Assembly: GCA_024734495.1 (NCBI GenBank)
Contig: JALMQS010000187.1
Location: 19,855,086 to 19,919,085, forward strand
Direction of reading: 5' to 3'
DNA: 64,000 nt
DNA from: Forficula auricularia
Taxonomy: Eukaryota; Arthropoda; Insecta; Dermaptera; Forficulidae
The notes beneath the pieces are model-generated. The model searched no databases and was not told the DNA's origin. It saw only the letters and a list, made by a program, of their open reading frames with translations. Shown piece by piece: positions 22,701 through 37,700 of this stretch. Every line of letters starts with the position of its first letter. Positions within the stretch are counted from its first letter, which is position 1. A program made the position numbers and the translations under genes.

Positions 22701-25700
22701 TAAACTCAACTAACTTATTATATTTTAAGTTTATTTTTATTCATATCAGAAAATCTAAAAAATATATTTAAAAAAATTTTAATTTGACTTTTGTGACCTT
22801 ACATTTTTTAAGATCCCCGGACCCCGTGCCACATTTTGTCACAAATCTGAGATGCCACCCCCTCCCCCCGCCCCTTTACTGAATGACGTAATTTTTGGAT
22901 GGCTCCTAATAATTCGAATAATATTACGTAATTTCAAACACCTCGAAAGGATCAATCAAGTCATGACTGTACACGAGCGAATAATTTAAATGGAATGATA
23001 GAAAAGTTCATACATATTAAGAATTATTTGACTCGATTCCTGCTAAAAGTATCTATTGAAAGGAAGTATACAATGTTGACGTCACAACCACTTACTTGTT
23101 GGGTTTGAAAAGAGTTATTAAATTTTTAATTATAAAAAAAGCGTAAAATTTGTTGTATTTTTTACGAAAAAACACTTTATATTATGAAAAATATAGAATC
23201 TATTGGAAGAAGAAAAAAAATGTAAAAATCACAAACACGTATAAAAGAGAATTAAACCCAATTTTATTAATATACCTATAGTTTTCATTAAAAGAGACAA
23301 TAAAAGAGTGTGTCTTCTGCTGGAAAAATTAATTTTTTTAATTTATTTATTACGAGACTATAGTTCAATCAGATCCATTCCTGTGAATCAATTGTATTAG
23401 ACTGATGAAGAGGGTAAAGTCCTCGAAATTATAGTCTCGTGATAAATAAATTAAAAAATTAATTTTTCCAGCAAAAACACACCCTTTTATTGTCTCCTCT
23501 AATTTATAAAATTCTGCTACTCTTGGCAAAAAGAAACTTTCAATTTATAGTTTTCATATTTTCTAAATGAAAAAAGTGAAGAATTGTCTGTGATCCAATT
23601 TTAAGCATGCACATCTTGCAAAATTTCGAAATCTTATTTTTTGTTATTGATGTGGAAAATATTTAAATTAAAGGATTATAGAATGAAATCTTTTATACTA
23701 GTACTATATTCTGAAAAGGTCCAGAAAGAAAAGGGAGAGGACATAGAGAGTATCCCTGGGATACGGGAATAAATTATAAATGTTTGACAGGGGGAAGTGC
23801 TCAATCATTTTTACTATAGAATAGAAAGCAATAAGTCAAAGCATGAAATGACAATTTCGCCTTTTTTTTTGAATATGACTCTTATTATAGAACTATAGAG
23901 AAGCTGAAAGGAAACATTATACAAAAAGATAATCAATCTTATATGTATTTGTATTTAAATTCAAAACTTCCATTAAAACCTACAAATATTGAAAAGGGAG
24001 TCCGCTAATGGATTGAAGAGTAATCATCTAGGAGTTGCGAATCCTTCGTTCAGATCTGGATGGTCTCTTTTGTACTTTAATGTACTTTATTGTATTTGTA
24101 CTGTATTGGACTCAATATATTCGTTCAAAAAGAAACGATTAACTGGTTATCGTAGAAAAATTAAAATAATTTAATAAAACTATATATAGGGACCGTGCGT
24201 CAGGACTTTAGCGCCAACTGGCGACGAAAATGTAAGCTTTGGGGGATGATTTATTAAACGTCCAAGACTAAGAGAGACTCGCTCATGGACCCCAGGGCTC
24301 CATGCACTCTTTTTTCTATGATAATATAAACTATAATGGAATATTTGTCCCAATTCCCTCAAATTATTTGAATAAATAAACACAAGAGAGCGCTACCTTC
24401 ATGGGATGCATGGGATGAGTAACGCCAACGACAAACCGTTTCTTATGGCAAACTAACCGTAATTAAATATATTTCATATGTTTAATCAAGAATTATGTTA
24501 TTTTTTAATTTCTTGAAGTACCTTTCTTATAGTCCAGTTAAATTGTTCTCTAAAGGGCGCCTCACGGGAAAATTTTGGGGTAGTTTTGATTTCTTGATCC
24601 TATATGTTTTTGGGTGTGCTAAATCCGAATTTCAGGTTTGCTAACAAAATTTCGTGACGGAACATTGACAAAAATGCAAAAAATATATCATTTGTTGACG
24701 GTTTTTTTGCTTATAACTCGAAAACTATCAACTTTTCGTAAATAACATTCTTTATTTACAAAATGAGAGTTTACAAAATTTCCTACAAATTTTATCATTT
24801 AAGTTTTTTCTCCGACCAACCGTTCAGGCTCAAGCTCTAGTTGAAAATTGGCGTATTTTTTCTGTTTCTGCAAATCCCAAAAACTCGCACTTTTTTCGAT
24901 TTTCTCCCATTTTGACCATGAAGGAGCACGTTTTCGAAAAAGACCACGCTATTACATTTTTAAACTAGATTAAATTTACTAGAATTCAAACAAAGTTTCA
25001 TCAAAATCGCAGTTTTTCCTTCATAAAATTTAATCTAGTTTAAAAATGTATACAGTGGTCTTTGTCGAAAATGTGCTCTTTCATGATCAAAATCGAAAAC
25101 AAAAGTGCGAGCTTTTGGGATTGCGAACAGATAAAATACGCCAATTTTCAACTAGCGCTTGATCGAACGATTGGTCTGAGAAAAAACCTAAATGATGAAA
25201 TTTGTAGGAAATTTTATCAACTTTTCATTTTGAATAGAAGGATATTTACTGAAAAGTTGATCGTTTTTCATGTTATAAGCAAAAAACCGCCAAAGGATTC
25301 GGATTCAGCACTCCAAAAAACATATAGGATCAAGAAATCAAAACTACCCCAAAAGTTTTAGGGTAAAATCACAATTTAACTGGACTATTTGTTTTAATGA
25401 AAAAAAATTCCCACTAAATATTTTGCTTTGTGGATTGACCCCCCCCCCCCCCCCCACATGAAAATGTTCTGGCTACGACACTGTTGATGAACATCCTCCT
25501 ATTAGTTTCATTTTGTAGAAGACATTCCGAACATGTTCGGGATCATTTTATGAAGGGTTGTCAAAGGTGAAAATAAAAGTTTCCCTGAAAATTGAAATAA
25601 ACTAAAGATGTTTTGAGGGAATTTTATTTAAATAGTTGACAAGCCTTCACAAAATGATCCCGAACATGATCGCAACATCTTCTACGAACGAAGCTATTAT

Positions 25701-28700
25701 TATAGCTGACTTTTATTTTTGTTCCACTTAAATTAAATATCAAATTATAAGATTATAGCGTAGGTATATGTTAAAGTATTTTTTCTGTTTATGGTATTTA
25801 CAATAAGTATAAGAAATAAATTTTAAATTTAACAATTTCTTTCGATGAGGACCATCGCGATAACGTAACATTTTTCAAAGTAATTTATGTAATATGATAC
25901 TGGGGAAGAATATTTTCAGGGATATTAAGATTTTTCCTCAAAAGAGGATTTGTTCTTTTTCCTGTTATTTATTGATCACGTTTTGATTTTGAAGGGGGGG
26001 GGGGGTGTTCAAATATCATATTTCCAGCCTTAGATAATAATATGCTGATCTCGTATTCTAGAAGAGAGAGTATTATGTTATAAGATTTAAATAAATGTGT
26101 CCTTTAGGCAAATATGTGTTGAAAAAAAAAGATTTGGCTTTCTTCGCATACCTTGACTATATTTTACACTCTCCATTCTTAATCGTATCTTTAAAATTTG
26201 ATTATGGAGATGCATTATACTGAGAATGAAATTGCCGATAATCATTTACTTTCAAATTCCAATTAGCTACTGTGAATTTTTATATTTAAAAAAATAGTGA
26301 CTATTTTATATATACGTAGTCAAATCAGATATTTATTTATGTGTGCGAAATCTTTAAAAAATTTCGATTTTTTTTGTCAAAAAAACAAAACTTGAGTTTG
26401 TTTTGCGCAATAAAAAATATGGCCTATTATGCTACTTTGAATTTACAGAAAAAAAATACTAATTTAATCGAATGTACATATTTCCATTAGAAATCCTTAA
26501 AATAGATATTTTAGTTAAATCAACAATAGCACAATGTTGATCTCAGTTAGTAATTTTGTAAAATCAATAAATACAACTTTTCACTAGTTTTTCTTCATTT
26601 TAAAAAAAAACTAGGAATTCAAATTTTTGGACTATTTTGATTGTATTGGCTGTCATCAACAATTTTTAAAGATTAATTAGAAAAAGTATAGCGACGGTGC
26701 CTACTTAGAGCATACAATATACACTACAGTGCAAAAAAATTCAGTTACCAATAAAAACTTTATTAAATAGCAAATTATTATAAATAACCATATAATTTGT
26801 TCTATTAACTCTTAGACTAACATATTCAATAAATAATGTTGATCATTTTTGAATTTTATAAAAAAAATATGTGAAATTAAATTAAAAGATAAAATTACAA
26901 ATTATCCTACTTTCTCAATATCACTTTAGGTTTAAATAAAGTTTTAATAAAAGATCAAATTCCATTTGAAATATCAATAAAATGAATAATTTTGAATTAA
27001 GCATCATTGATAGAAAGATAAAATATACAAAATGGATATTTCTAAAGTTCAAGCAGTGTATGGTTATTTGTAAAAATTAAAAATGATTTACTATTTAATA
27101 AAGTTTATATTGGTGGCTCGATTTTTTTGCACCTCATTGTAGTATATGTAGACGTAAATTTCGGAAAAAATTTTGTGGATAGTTTATATATATATATGTC
27201 TTCTGTACGAATAATATAGTGAGAAATGCTCTATACCAACCAAGCACAATTTTAATTTTAAAGTATCCAAAATCATTAAAAACAATTTAAATAATAACAA
27301 AATCATTATTTATTATTTTATGTATGATTTTATTTCTCCTTAATAAATTCGATTTTAAGGTTTTAGATATCATAAACTGAACGGTTGGTAAAAATTGGTG
27401 CATTTTTAAAGAAACAAAAAAAATATCGATTTATAAACTCTCTAAATGAATCCTAATTTTTAGTAAATCACTGAAATTCTCTAGTAGATAAGTGAAGTTT
27501 ATACAGATCAGTGTTTTTCATCTTTTTTCATGTCGCGACCCCCTTAGTATGAAAAAATATTTCGCGACCACCAACCCCTGTTTGAGAAGCCCGGCCCGTG
27601 ATTTTGTGTACAATTTTTTATTGTTTATAGTAAAAAATACATAAAAACAGTAAAAAAGTATTGATTGATTATTTATTTTTATAAGTCTTGATATAAATTA
27701 ATAAAAAAAATATATTATAAACCAATAAACCTACACAAAGTCATAATCTTTCGAATTTTGGAAAAAAAGGATTACCTACCATACTTATAATCAAATGTCG
27801 TGAGAACGTTCTGATCAAATAAAAGCTTAATTCAAACTTCGATTTATGTCTGCTATATAAATTTAAACAAGAGTTTTTTTATGAAATTAATTTCTATTAG
27901 AGAAAGGAAGAAGAAATAAACTGTAATGGACTAATATTATATATTTGTAAATTTAAAATTTAAGCAATTAGTATTAACATAAACATTGTAAATGTGTTAA
28001 ATTCCGCCCTGTAGCATTGGCGGATCTGACTAATAGATCCATTTTATGATACATTTTAAAATAAATGATCCACAAATTAATCTTTTGTAAAAACCCGCTT
28101 ACGATGATAAATTAATTCGATAAATTTACAATAAGTCCCTATATAATATGTTAAATGAATTAACTAGATGCGATATTTTATGAAGGTGAATTAAAAAAAT
28201 CGTAGATTTTTACCGGTGAATTTTAATAAAGAAAAATGGCTATTGTATTTGTGTTGGTGAGTAAAAAGGGTGGGAGGACAGGGGGGGGGGGGGATTTCGC
28301 CTCGAGCACTCAATTAAGAGAGCATAAGGGTGTTATTTGCTAGCAATAGGGGAACTCTAGGGAAAGGGTCGCAATTCGTGACAATTTAAGCTTGGCTTAG
28401 ATAAAGAAGGACACAAGTAAAAAAAGTACAAAAAAAGGTAGAGAAAGAAAAGGGAGGATTATAAATGATTGATGATAGAATAAATTAAAAAAAAATCTAA
28501 TGAAAGAGTGATGTCTTTAATTTAAACCGGAAGTCGGAAAAAACAAACAAATAACCTTTATATAGGAAAAATCAGTCATTCAGGTAGTGAGCTCAAAAAA
28601 GCGATCAAACTTCTCACATCAAAATAGATGTTTTTAATAAATTTATTTTAATTTTCAAAAAAAGATACACGAACTAAACCTGACTCTTGATGAAGATATT

Positions 28701-31700
28701 ATTTTCGATTGGATGTACATGTGCAACAAGAATTTTTGGCTAAAAAGATATAAATGCCAATTTTTTGTAGTTATAAAATTTATTTAAAAATTAAATAAGC
28801 TAAGGGGCTCAATTAACGTCCCCTTCTCTGATATTGTCCCCCGGGGTAACACATGAGTAGATAGTAATATCTGTCGGGCTACTGTCACTTGCGACCCCAT
28901 ACTAGGCTCGTGTTGATTGTACTGTGATACGAGTTGTTCCACGCTTCCTATAAAAAATTGTGAATTTGAAAGTCCAAGATATTTTTAAACCTGCGTTTGA
29001 AGTTCTATTTGGAGCGTAAAAATAAGTATTTTTCCAATCTCTTAACACTTGTATTTCACCTACAGTGTCTATTTTCATGTTGTGTAAGTGAAATTTAATT
29101 CTTGTTGTCCGTTTATCGAAAATGGCGGCTATTTGTAAAATAGGCTTTGTTCCGAATATCGTCCCCGGGATAAAGAAAAAATCTGCACCGAAACTTCGGA
29201 AGCTGTCTTTTTCTGAGACTTCGGGAAAAAGTTGTAAACGAAACGACTCTGCCTCTCGGGGGTAGGGGGTCCAGAGGGCGTAGCCCCGTGGCTAGAAAGA
29301 GGGCCGCTGAAGGCGGGCCTTGCAGCTATTTTGTATTATAAAATAAAATAATCTCAATTTAGTATTTATGATAATTATATACCTACCTACGTGTACCAAA
29401 TAAAATTCTTAACAATTTTATAACGAAAAAGTTTTATTAGTTCATCTAAATCAATATTAGTATTTGAAGTTCCCAATTTGATTTCAAATGAATATTTATT
29501 GAAATCTCCCTGAACATGATAGTTTATTCAAATAATGTTGAATTTATTGACCAATGAATAGAAAGGTAAACTCCACAAAGAGTAGATATTATAAATTTAT
29601 TCTGATCAAACAGAACAGTGTATATATATCCATAATTACTTAAGGGCAGAAATTAAACAGAAATAATAAACATTTTTTTGTTTGGATCATTATAAAGAAA
29701 ATACCTATAGGGTGGTCCAGAATGAAATTCATTTTTGAAAATAGAAACAAAACAAAACTATTATATTTAAAAGCGTTTAATCTTATACAATATAAAGTTT
29801 ATTAAATGTAATTTTAGTTTTTGAAAATTAAATCATCAAGATGACGTCCTTGGCTGTTGCAACACTCTTCCAAACGGGCACGAAAATTTTGAAAAACTTT
29901 TAAGAGTTTCTTTTGAAATGGCTTCCATTTCTTGCTGAATATTCAGCTTCAATTGCCGCAATGTTGTCGGATTATTAGCGTATATTTGCTTTTAAGGTGT
30001 CCCCATAAAAAGAAGTCTGCTGGACTTAAATCGGGACTCCTCGGAGGCCAGGTTATGTCACCCCTCCGTGAAATCAGTTTCTGAGGAAACATATCCCTTA
30101 TCACGCGCATGCTCTCATTCGAAGTTGCAAGAATCGCGAGGTTACAATCGAAACACATGGTTTCAGCAGGATGGAGTCACGTGTCACACTTCGAATGAGA
30201 GCATGCTCGTGATAAGGGATTGTTTCCTCAGAAACTGATTTCACGGAGGGGTGACATAACCTGGCCTCCGAGGAGTCCCGATTTAAGTCCAGCAGACTTC
30301 TTTTTATGGGGACACCTTAAAAGCAAGGTATAAGCTAATTAAAGGAATCGTAAGGGAGTTGGACAAGACTTTAAATTAAATTAAATACAAGTTTTGATTA
30401 AATATGCCATACGTTTCGTTGCTGTTTTGCAACTTCTTCAGTCGGCTGGTGGCTGAAGTACTTAAAAGCTAATAATCATACAACATTGCGGCAATTGAAG
30501 CTGAATATTCAGCAAGAAATGGAAGCCATTTCAAAGTAAAATCGTACTAAAATTTTTCAAAATTTTCATGCCCGTTTGGAAGAGTGTCAAAAGAGCCAAG
30601 GACGTCATCTTGATGATTTAATTTTATATTATAAAACTAAAATTACATTTAATAAATAAACTTTATATTGTATAAGATTAAACGCTTTTAAATATAATCT
30701 ACTGAAGTGCAAAAAAATCGAGCCACCAATAAAAACTTTATTAAATAGTAAATCAATTTTTAATTTTTTTACAAGGAACCATACATATATTATTGAAATT
30801 ATTGCTTATTGCAAGTGTACTTGCCACTTGTCGTTGACTTAGCATCTGATTAATTATAGGCACCAATTGAACTGCTTGAACTTCTGAAATATCCATTTTG
30901 TATATTTTATCTTTCGATCAATGATACTTAATTCAAAATTATTCATTTTATTGATATTTCAAATGGAATTTGATCTTTTATTAAAATTTTATTTATTGTA
31001 AAGTGATATTGAGAAAGTATGATAATTTGTAATTGTATCTTTTAATTTAATTTTACTTTTTTTTTATAAAATTCAAAAATTATCAACAATATTTATTGAA
31101 TATGCTAGTTTAATAGTTAAAAGAACTAATTATATGGTTATTTGTAAAAATTGTAAAAATAATTTGCTATTTAATAATGTTTTTATTGATGGATCGATTT
31201 TTTGCACCGTAGTTTTGTTTTCTTTCTATTTTCAAAAAATGAATTTCTTTCTGGATCACCCTATATATCCTCTAGGTTGAATATTTTCTACCTGTTTATT
31301 TGTTTATTCGGATTATAAAACGTTTAATAAGCAAATTTGGCAATTCACGATAATGATAATAGCTATTCATTCTAGAAAGTCTTGTTTGTTTTACCTTGTG
31401 GCAAGATCTCGGTGGAGCAGTCGTCTTTTATGCAAATACTGCATTGCGGAGACAACATGAAGAGCCATCGCGACCAGCTCTTGTGTGGTAAGAATTCTAG
31501 CCGGGGGGCTTCCATCGATGATCGGAGATCCTTTTAATGAAACTTGAGGGGGGATGATCGGGGCTCCGCGGCAGCCCCCTTTGCATTTATGCAAAAATTG
31601 TTTGAGATTAGCCGAGCTGGAATGATATGGATAGATCAGGAATGGGGCCGTATGATCTTCGATGGAGACGCCCAACACGGTGAGCAAATTCTTATGGCTG

Positions 31701-34700
31701 ATCCCGTAGAGAGCCATGCCCTCTTGAAGCAGCAGAGAGATTTGAGTCTCGGAGGCATGATCTAAACAGAAAATTAATGATCAGTTGGTTGGTACGTGCA
31801 GTGACAGCTGTCATTTCGACAAGTGAGCAAGTCTCCCCCCCCCCCCCTCTCGAATTTGCCGAACAGATGAGACAACAACTGAAAAGGCTTTATTATATAT
31901 TTATGGATATGAGTAAATCCCCAAGCTGATTAATCGTTATATGTCAGGATTAACAAGTTTTTTTTTTAATAACAAGCTTACAAAAGACTTAATAAGCAAA
32001 TCGAATGATTATCATTGGCAAATTTAAATATTTATTATATTAGGCTATTTTTCGTCTGCTGAATGCGGGTGCGTAGAGGCACTCATTCTCTAGCAACAGA
32101 AGTAAATACAGGGCGGGGCCATAAAGATCTACCACATTTTGAAGAGATATAAGAAAAACTAGAAAAAAACTGAATATTGTCGCCTTAGAGAGTGTAAAGC
32201 TGCTAACTCAGAACAAGGAAATTTTACAGGGCAGAGGAAAATAAATAAAATTTAATATTTTTGTTATGGAAAGAAACTATTTTTCACATTTTTTTTTCTA
32301 CAAATTACCGACGTAATTTTAAGTAGCAGTTTTACTCAGACGATGCTACATCTCTTTTTCTTTCGAACGGTATTACCTACTTAATATGTCATAAGTATAT
32401 GATAAAAAATGGATTTACCAGGTTTACACTCTAAGGCGACGATATACTAGTATTTTTGAAAAGAATATAATTTTTTTTAAATGTGTTTTAAACATTATCA
32501 GACAAAAAAAGGGGGAAGGGGGGGGGGGTCAAAAATGAAAATTCTAGCCATTTCGACCAAACTCAACCAAATTTTGTATACATATTGTGTGGGCCCCAAA
32601 AAGACTAGAAATGCAAAAAGTAACCACCCAAAATGGGAGGGAGAGGTTAAAAATGAAAATTCTAGCCCTTTTGACCAAACTCAAACAAATTTTGTATACA
32701 TATTCTGTGGACCGCCAGAAGGCTAGAAATGCAAAAACTAACCAAATGGTGTATACATAGTGGTCGAAAGGGCTAGAATTTTCATTTTTGACCCCCCTCC
32801 CCCATTTTGGGTGGTTAGTTTTTGAATTTCTAGCATTCTGGGGGTCCACAGAATATTTATACAAAATTTGGTTGAGTTTGGTCGAAAGGACTAGAATTTT
32901 CATTTTTGACCCCCTCCCCTTTTTTGTCTGATAATGTTTAAAACACATTTAAAAAAAATATTTTATGTTCTTTTCAAAAATATATTCAGTTTTTTTCTAA
33001 TTAAATTTTTTCATTTTTTTATACCTCTTCAAAATGTGGTAGATCTTTATGCTCCACCCTGTATAATGGGGTTTGAATTACATATGAATCATGTTCAATT
33101 GTTTTTTTCAAAATAATTACTTATAAAAGAGTTTGAGTTGCGTATATACATTCGTACATAATGTCGCAACAATACATCGTGTTTCGTGTATCGTTACTAT
33201 CTCTGTTAGTACGTGACTCTACCGCTAGGTGTACCTCATCCATTATCGATGTATGATATTGATAGTTCTAATTCGAAAAAGATTTTAAGGGACATTTTTA
33301 TACATATTCCTTTTGCAACAAGAAATGAATTAGGCTGGAAATATTTTGTGAAGGATACAAGTATAGAGAATAGACAACAAAGAATTTTTTTTTAAATGGT
33401 GTTAAGTATGAATCAAAGACGGACAAACAAATCATAAATGAGCTTTCTTTTTTTTTTTTCAAAAGTGGCTTCCATCCCAGCTCGGGGCCATTGGCTTATT
33501 TTTATCAGACAAATATTAGTCGCAAAGCAAACAAATCTTAATTTTAATCCTTGATTTATTATAGACTACACACTACATTTACAGAGGCAGGAGCTACTCA
33601 AGATACACAGATACCAAAAGATAAAAAGGAGAAATGTATTTGCTGTTGCTGAATTAACACTTGTTATCGTAATAAATAAACATACTTAAAAAGATATTAA
33701 AAAAATGAATTACTCATCTCTTATAAATATGTTCAACATTTCATTACAAATATATTGCAATTTTCATGTTATTTTTAATATTTTAAGAAAAAAAATCAAA
33801 TTTCTATTTTATTTAATATCTTGCAAAAAATCGATTGTTGATGAAATGTTTAAAAATTAATTCATTTCATGATAGTAAATTTTTGCCAACTGAAAATGTT
33901 GAATAATACTTGAATTATTCATTTTGTGGCAAGTTCTTATATATAATGATTCGACATATCGAGTTTTCTCGGTGCCTTGGGGACTCAAGTTCAAGCAATC
34001 AATCGCTATTAGTCCACTAGTAGGGGTTGTTTGATAGATCTTGAACGAACCGGGGTGCCACCTTTTGAAAATTTAAACTATTTTTTTAAAATATTGATTT
34101 AAATTTAAAAAAAAATTTAATTTCTAAATCACATATTAATGATTCTCTAAAATGAAATTTAAATTGGACGCATATTCCACATTTAATATATTTATGCTGC
34201 CAGATTTTCAGCCCTTCTTCTGATCACAAAATGAATAAATAATTCAAAACTTAGGGAATTTAAATTTGCAGAGCGGTATTTATTCATGTATTTTTGAAAC
34301 GCATACCTACCGAAAAAACCTATAATAAATTTTATATTTTTTGGTGGTTGAAATGTGTAGACAAAAAAAGGGGGGAGGGGGGGTCAAAAATGGAAATTCT
34401 ATCCCTTTAGACCAAACTCAACCAAATTTTGTATACATATTCTGTGGACCCCCAGAAGGCTAGAAATGCAAAAACTAAGCTATCCAAAATGGGGGGGGGT
34501 CAAAAATGAAAATTCTACCCCTTTCGACCAAACTCAACCAAATTTTGTATACATATTGTGTGGACGCAGAAGGCTAGAAATGCAAAAACTAACCACCCAA
34601 AATGGGGAGGGGGTTCAAAAATGAAAATTCTAGCCCTTTCGACCAAACTAATTATGTATACAAAATTAGGTTAGTTTTTGCATTTCTAGCCTTCTGGGGG

Positions 34701-37700
34701 TCCAACAGAATATGTATACAAAATTTGGTTGAGTTTGCTCGAAAGGGCTAGAATTTTCATTTTTTAGGCCTCCCCTCCCTCCCCTTTTTTGTCTGATGAT
34801 GTTTTAAACACATTAAAAAAAAATTATTTTATGTCAGTTTTTTTCTAATGAAATTTTTTATACCTCTTCAAAATGTGGTAGATCTTTATGCCCCACCCTG
34901 TATAATTATAGAGTCGTGCTAAAGAGAATTTTTGTCTTTTATTTGTGAAATCTACCTAGTAGTTTATATTTAAAATTTTTTATTTTATTAATATGTTTCA
35001 CTTAGAACCTACATCTACACCAAACTGATATTCGTCTCTATGAATTCCAGAGGCCAAAATTACTTTTTTACTTTCATTTTACCAGAAACGTACAATATTC
35101 AATATCTCAAATCCTTCAAAATGCGGGTCTTTTAAAAACTTCGACTCTGATGGAACCCTTTAATATTCAGCCTCCTATTACTATCCCTACTACTATTATA
35201 CTTATTATTTTAGAGATAAAATCATAAAAATATGTGTGGGCCTCATCCACATAAGCTCACGGGAGAAGTGAAACTTTTTTAACCATAGACGTTATAGATA
35301 TAATTTAAATTTCCTAATTTTAATCAATTTCATTTGCCATGAAATATTAGTGGGTTTTAAAATAATAATTTAAATTTCCTAATTTTAATCAATTTTATTT
35401 GTCATTAAATATTAATGTTTTTAAAAAAAATTATTTCCCCTCTATTGAGTCATTTCCCCTTTAATGTAACAACAAAAAATCAAACAGATAAGTCGCTAGA
35501 GAAGTTTCACTTCAAAAATAAATTTTCAAAATGATAAAGGAGAGTAAAAGCAACAAGTAGTCTTTTTATATTCTCTCCAAACGTAATATTTTATATACTA
35601 TAAATTCTTTTTCTTGACAAAATCTATTGGTCTTTCACTAAAAAAAATATAGGTATAATTTTAAGATGAAAAACAACGAAATAGCCTTTGTAAATTGTTT
35701 CATTTACTTACTTATATCAAGGGTGCCCACAGGGTGATTAAGTCGCAGAGTGCGTCTTTGAAATTTCTGGGGGTGGGGGGTTGTAAATTATTGCAATATG
35801 CTAAAAATAAAAACGGTCAAGTTAATAACTTCAACAAAATGTAATAAAAACCGTTTAATTCTTTAGAAGTGAATAAAATAATTATAATATAAAGGGCGGG
35901 GGTGAGTCATGAAGCTAAGGGGGATGGGCACCCCTGCTTATATATCTTCCAGATTGTTTTAATTTAAGTAAAAGTTATATTAGATCAAAATCTTTAAATA
36001 AATAAAAAAATTATTTACAAGAAAAAGTGAGTTGAAAGAGTCTTATAAGTTTAATCCGTGCAATGTTGATTTAAGTTAAGCCCCAAGGGAACAAAAGCGA
36101 ACTTTATATAAGGAAATAGAAGATTATCCGGATTAGGGGGAGGTTGCTTGATACTATTATGGAGGAGAAAAAATGTGCTTCTTACCTGAGACGGTTTTAA
36201 CAAGGACCTCTTCTTCAGGGCCATGTTCTGGACTGTAGGTACCTCGATACACTCGGCTAAAGGTCCCTTCCAGAATGACGCTACGAAGCCTAACTCGATA
36301 TCGCTAAAAAGATGGGAAATTTTTTTATAAACATTATAATTTTTAAGCAATAGCAGAGATTGATTTCAAATTTTGTGAAAAGATTATAATATACAGACAG
36401 GGTGGGGAATAAAGATCTTCCACATTTTGAAGAGGTATAAAAAATGACAAAATTTAGCTAGAAAAAAACTGAATATATTTTTGTAAAGAACATGAAATAT
36501 ATTTTTTTTAAAATATATTTTAAACATTATATCAGACGAAAAAAAAAAGGGGGGGGGGGGTCAAAAATGAAAATTCTAGCCCTTTCGACCAAACTCAACC
36601 AAATTTTGTATACATATTCTGAGGGCCCCAAATAGACTAGAAATGCAAAAACTAAGAACCCGAAATGGGGGGGGGGGTCAAAAATGAAAATTCTAGCCAT
36701 TTTGACCAAACTCAACCAAATTTTGTATACATATTCTGTAGACCCCCAGAAGGCTAGAAATGCAAAAACTAAGCAAATTTTGTATAAGTTTGGTCGAAAG
36801 GGCTAGAATTTTCATTTTTGACCCCCTCCCCATTTTGGATGGTTAGTTTTTGCATTTCTAGCCTTCTGGGGGGTTCACAGAATATGTATACCTACAAAAT
36901 TTAGTTGAGTTTGATCAAAAGGGCTAGAATTTTAATTTTTGACCCTCCCAAAAAATGAAAATTATAGCCCTTTCGACCAAACTATGTATACAAAATTTGG
37001 TTAGTTTTTGAATTTATAGTCTTCTGGGGGTCAACAGAATATGTATACAAAATTTGGTTGAGTTTGGTCAAAAGGGATAGAATTTTCATTTTTGACTCTT
37101 CCCCCCCTTTTGGATAGTTATTTTTTGCATTTCTAGTCTTTTTGGGGCCCACAGAATATGTAAGTATACAAAATTTGGTTGAGTTTGGTCTAAAGGGCTA
37201 GAATTTTCATTTTTGACCTAGCATCCCTTTCTTTTGTCTGATAATGTTTGAAACACATTAAAAAAATTATTTTATGTTCTTTTCAAAAATATATTCACTT
37301 TTTTTCTAGTTAAATTTTTTCATTTTTTTATACCTCTTCAAAATGTGGTAGAATTTTTGTTCCCCACCCTATAGTTTTTTTTTTTATAAAAATTTCAATT
37401 AATTCATGATTTCTTATTCTTAAAGGTGTATTAATATTAAAATTAATTTCTATCTTTTCTTTTAAACTCGTCATTTCCTAAATGAATACGCGATTTTTAA
37501 TTTGTCTCCTAGGCCTATGACTTGGTTATCAAAAAATAAGAACAAACAAACACAACATAATGATCAAGATTCTAAATAGGATTATTATATATCTATATAA
37601 CGATTAGTTGAATTACCTGACATCGTTAGGGAAAATTAGATTATTTTTTTAACATATACATACATACGAACATACAATTAATTTTTCCTCTGAAGAGCAT

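Larger units (their letters stand above)
29706..31265. mobile_element. mariner-type element with duplicated, inverted transposase region and nested insertions
   Basis: AGGGTGGTCCAGAATGAAAT at the left and TCTTTCTGGATCACCCT-like sequence at the right are inverted ends next to TA. The internal segment 29820-30155 reappears inverted at 30180-30625. The transposase 3' part is in both copies. Two later insertions interrupt it: a hammerhead unit (about 30340-30475) and a MITE (30700-31212). Confidence 0.65.

Noticed and set aside
31544..31765. Plus-strand 73-codon frame
   Set aside because: It is the antisense of the receptor exon 31395-31761, which has clear kinase homology on the minus strand.
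32481..32948. Frames of 81 and 134 codons
   Set aside because: They read through the minisatellite module of a MITE; the same amino-acid patterns repeat on both strands.
33213..33395. 60-codon frame in a receptor intron
   Set aside because: No start context, no splice borders and no domain; random in AT-rich sequence.
36051..36350. 99-codon minus frame overlapping the 36186-36303 exon
   Set aside because: It is in another frame from the kinase exon; the phase-consistent frame gives EGTF...VKTV.
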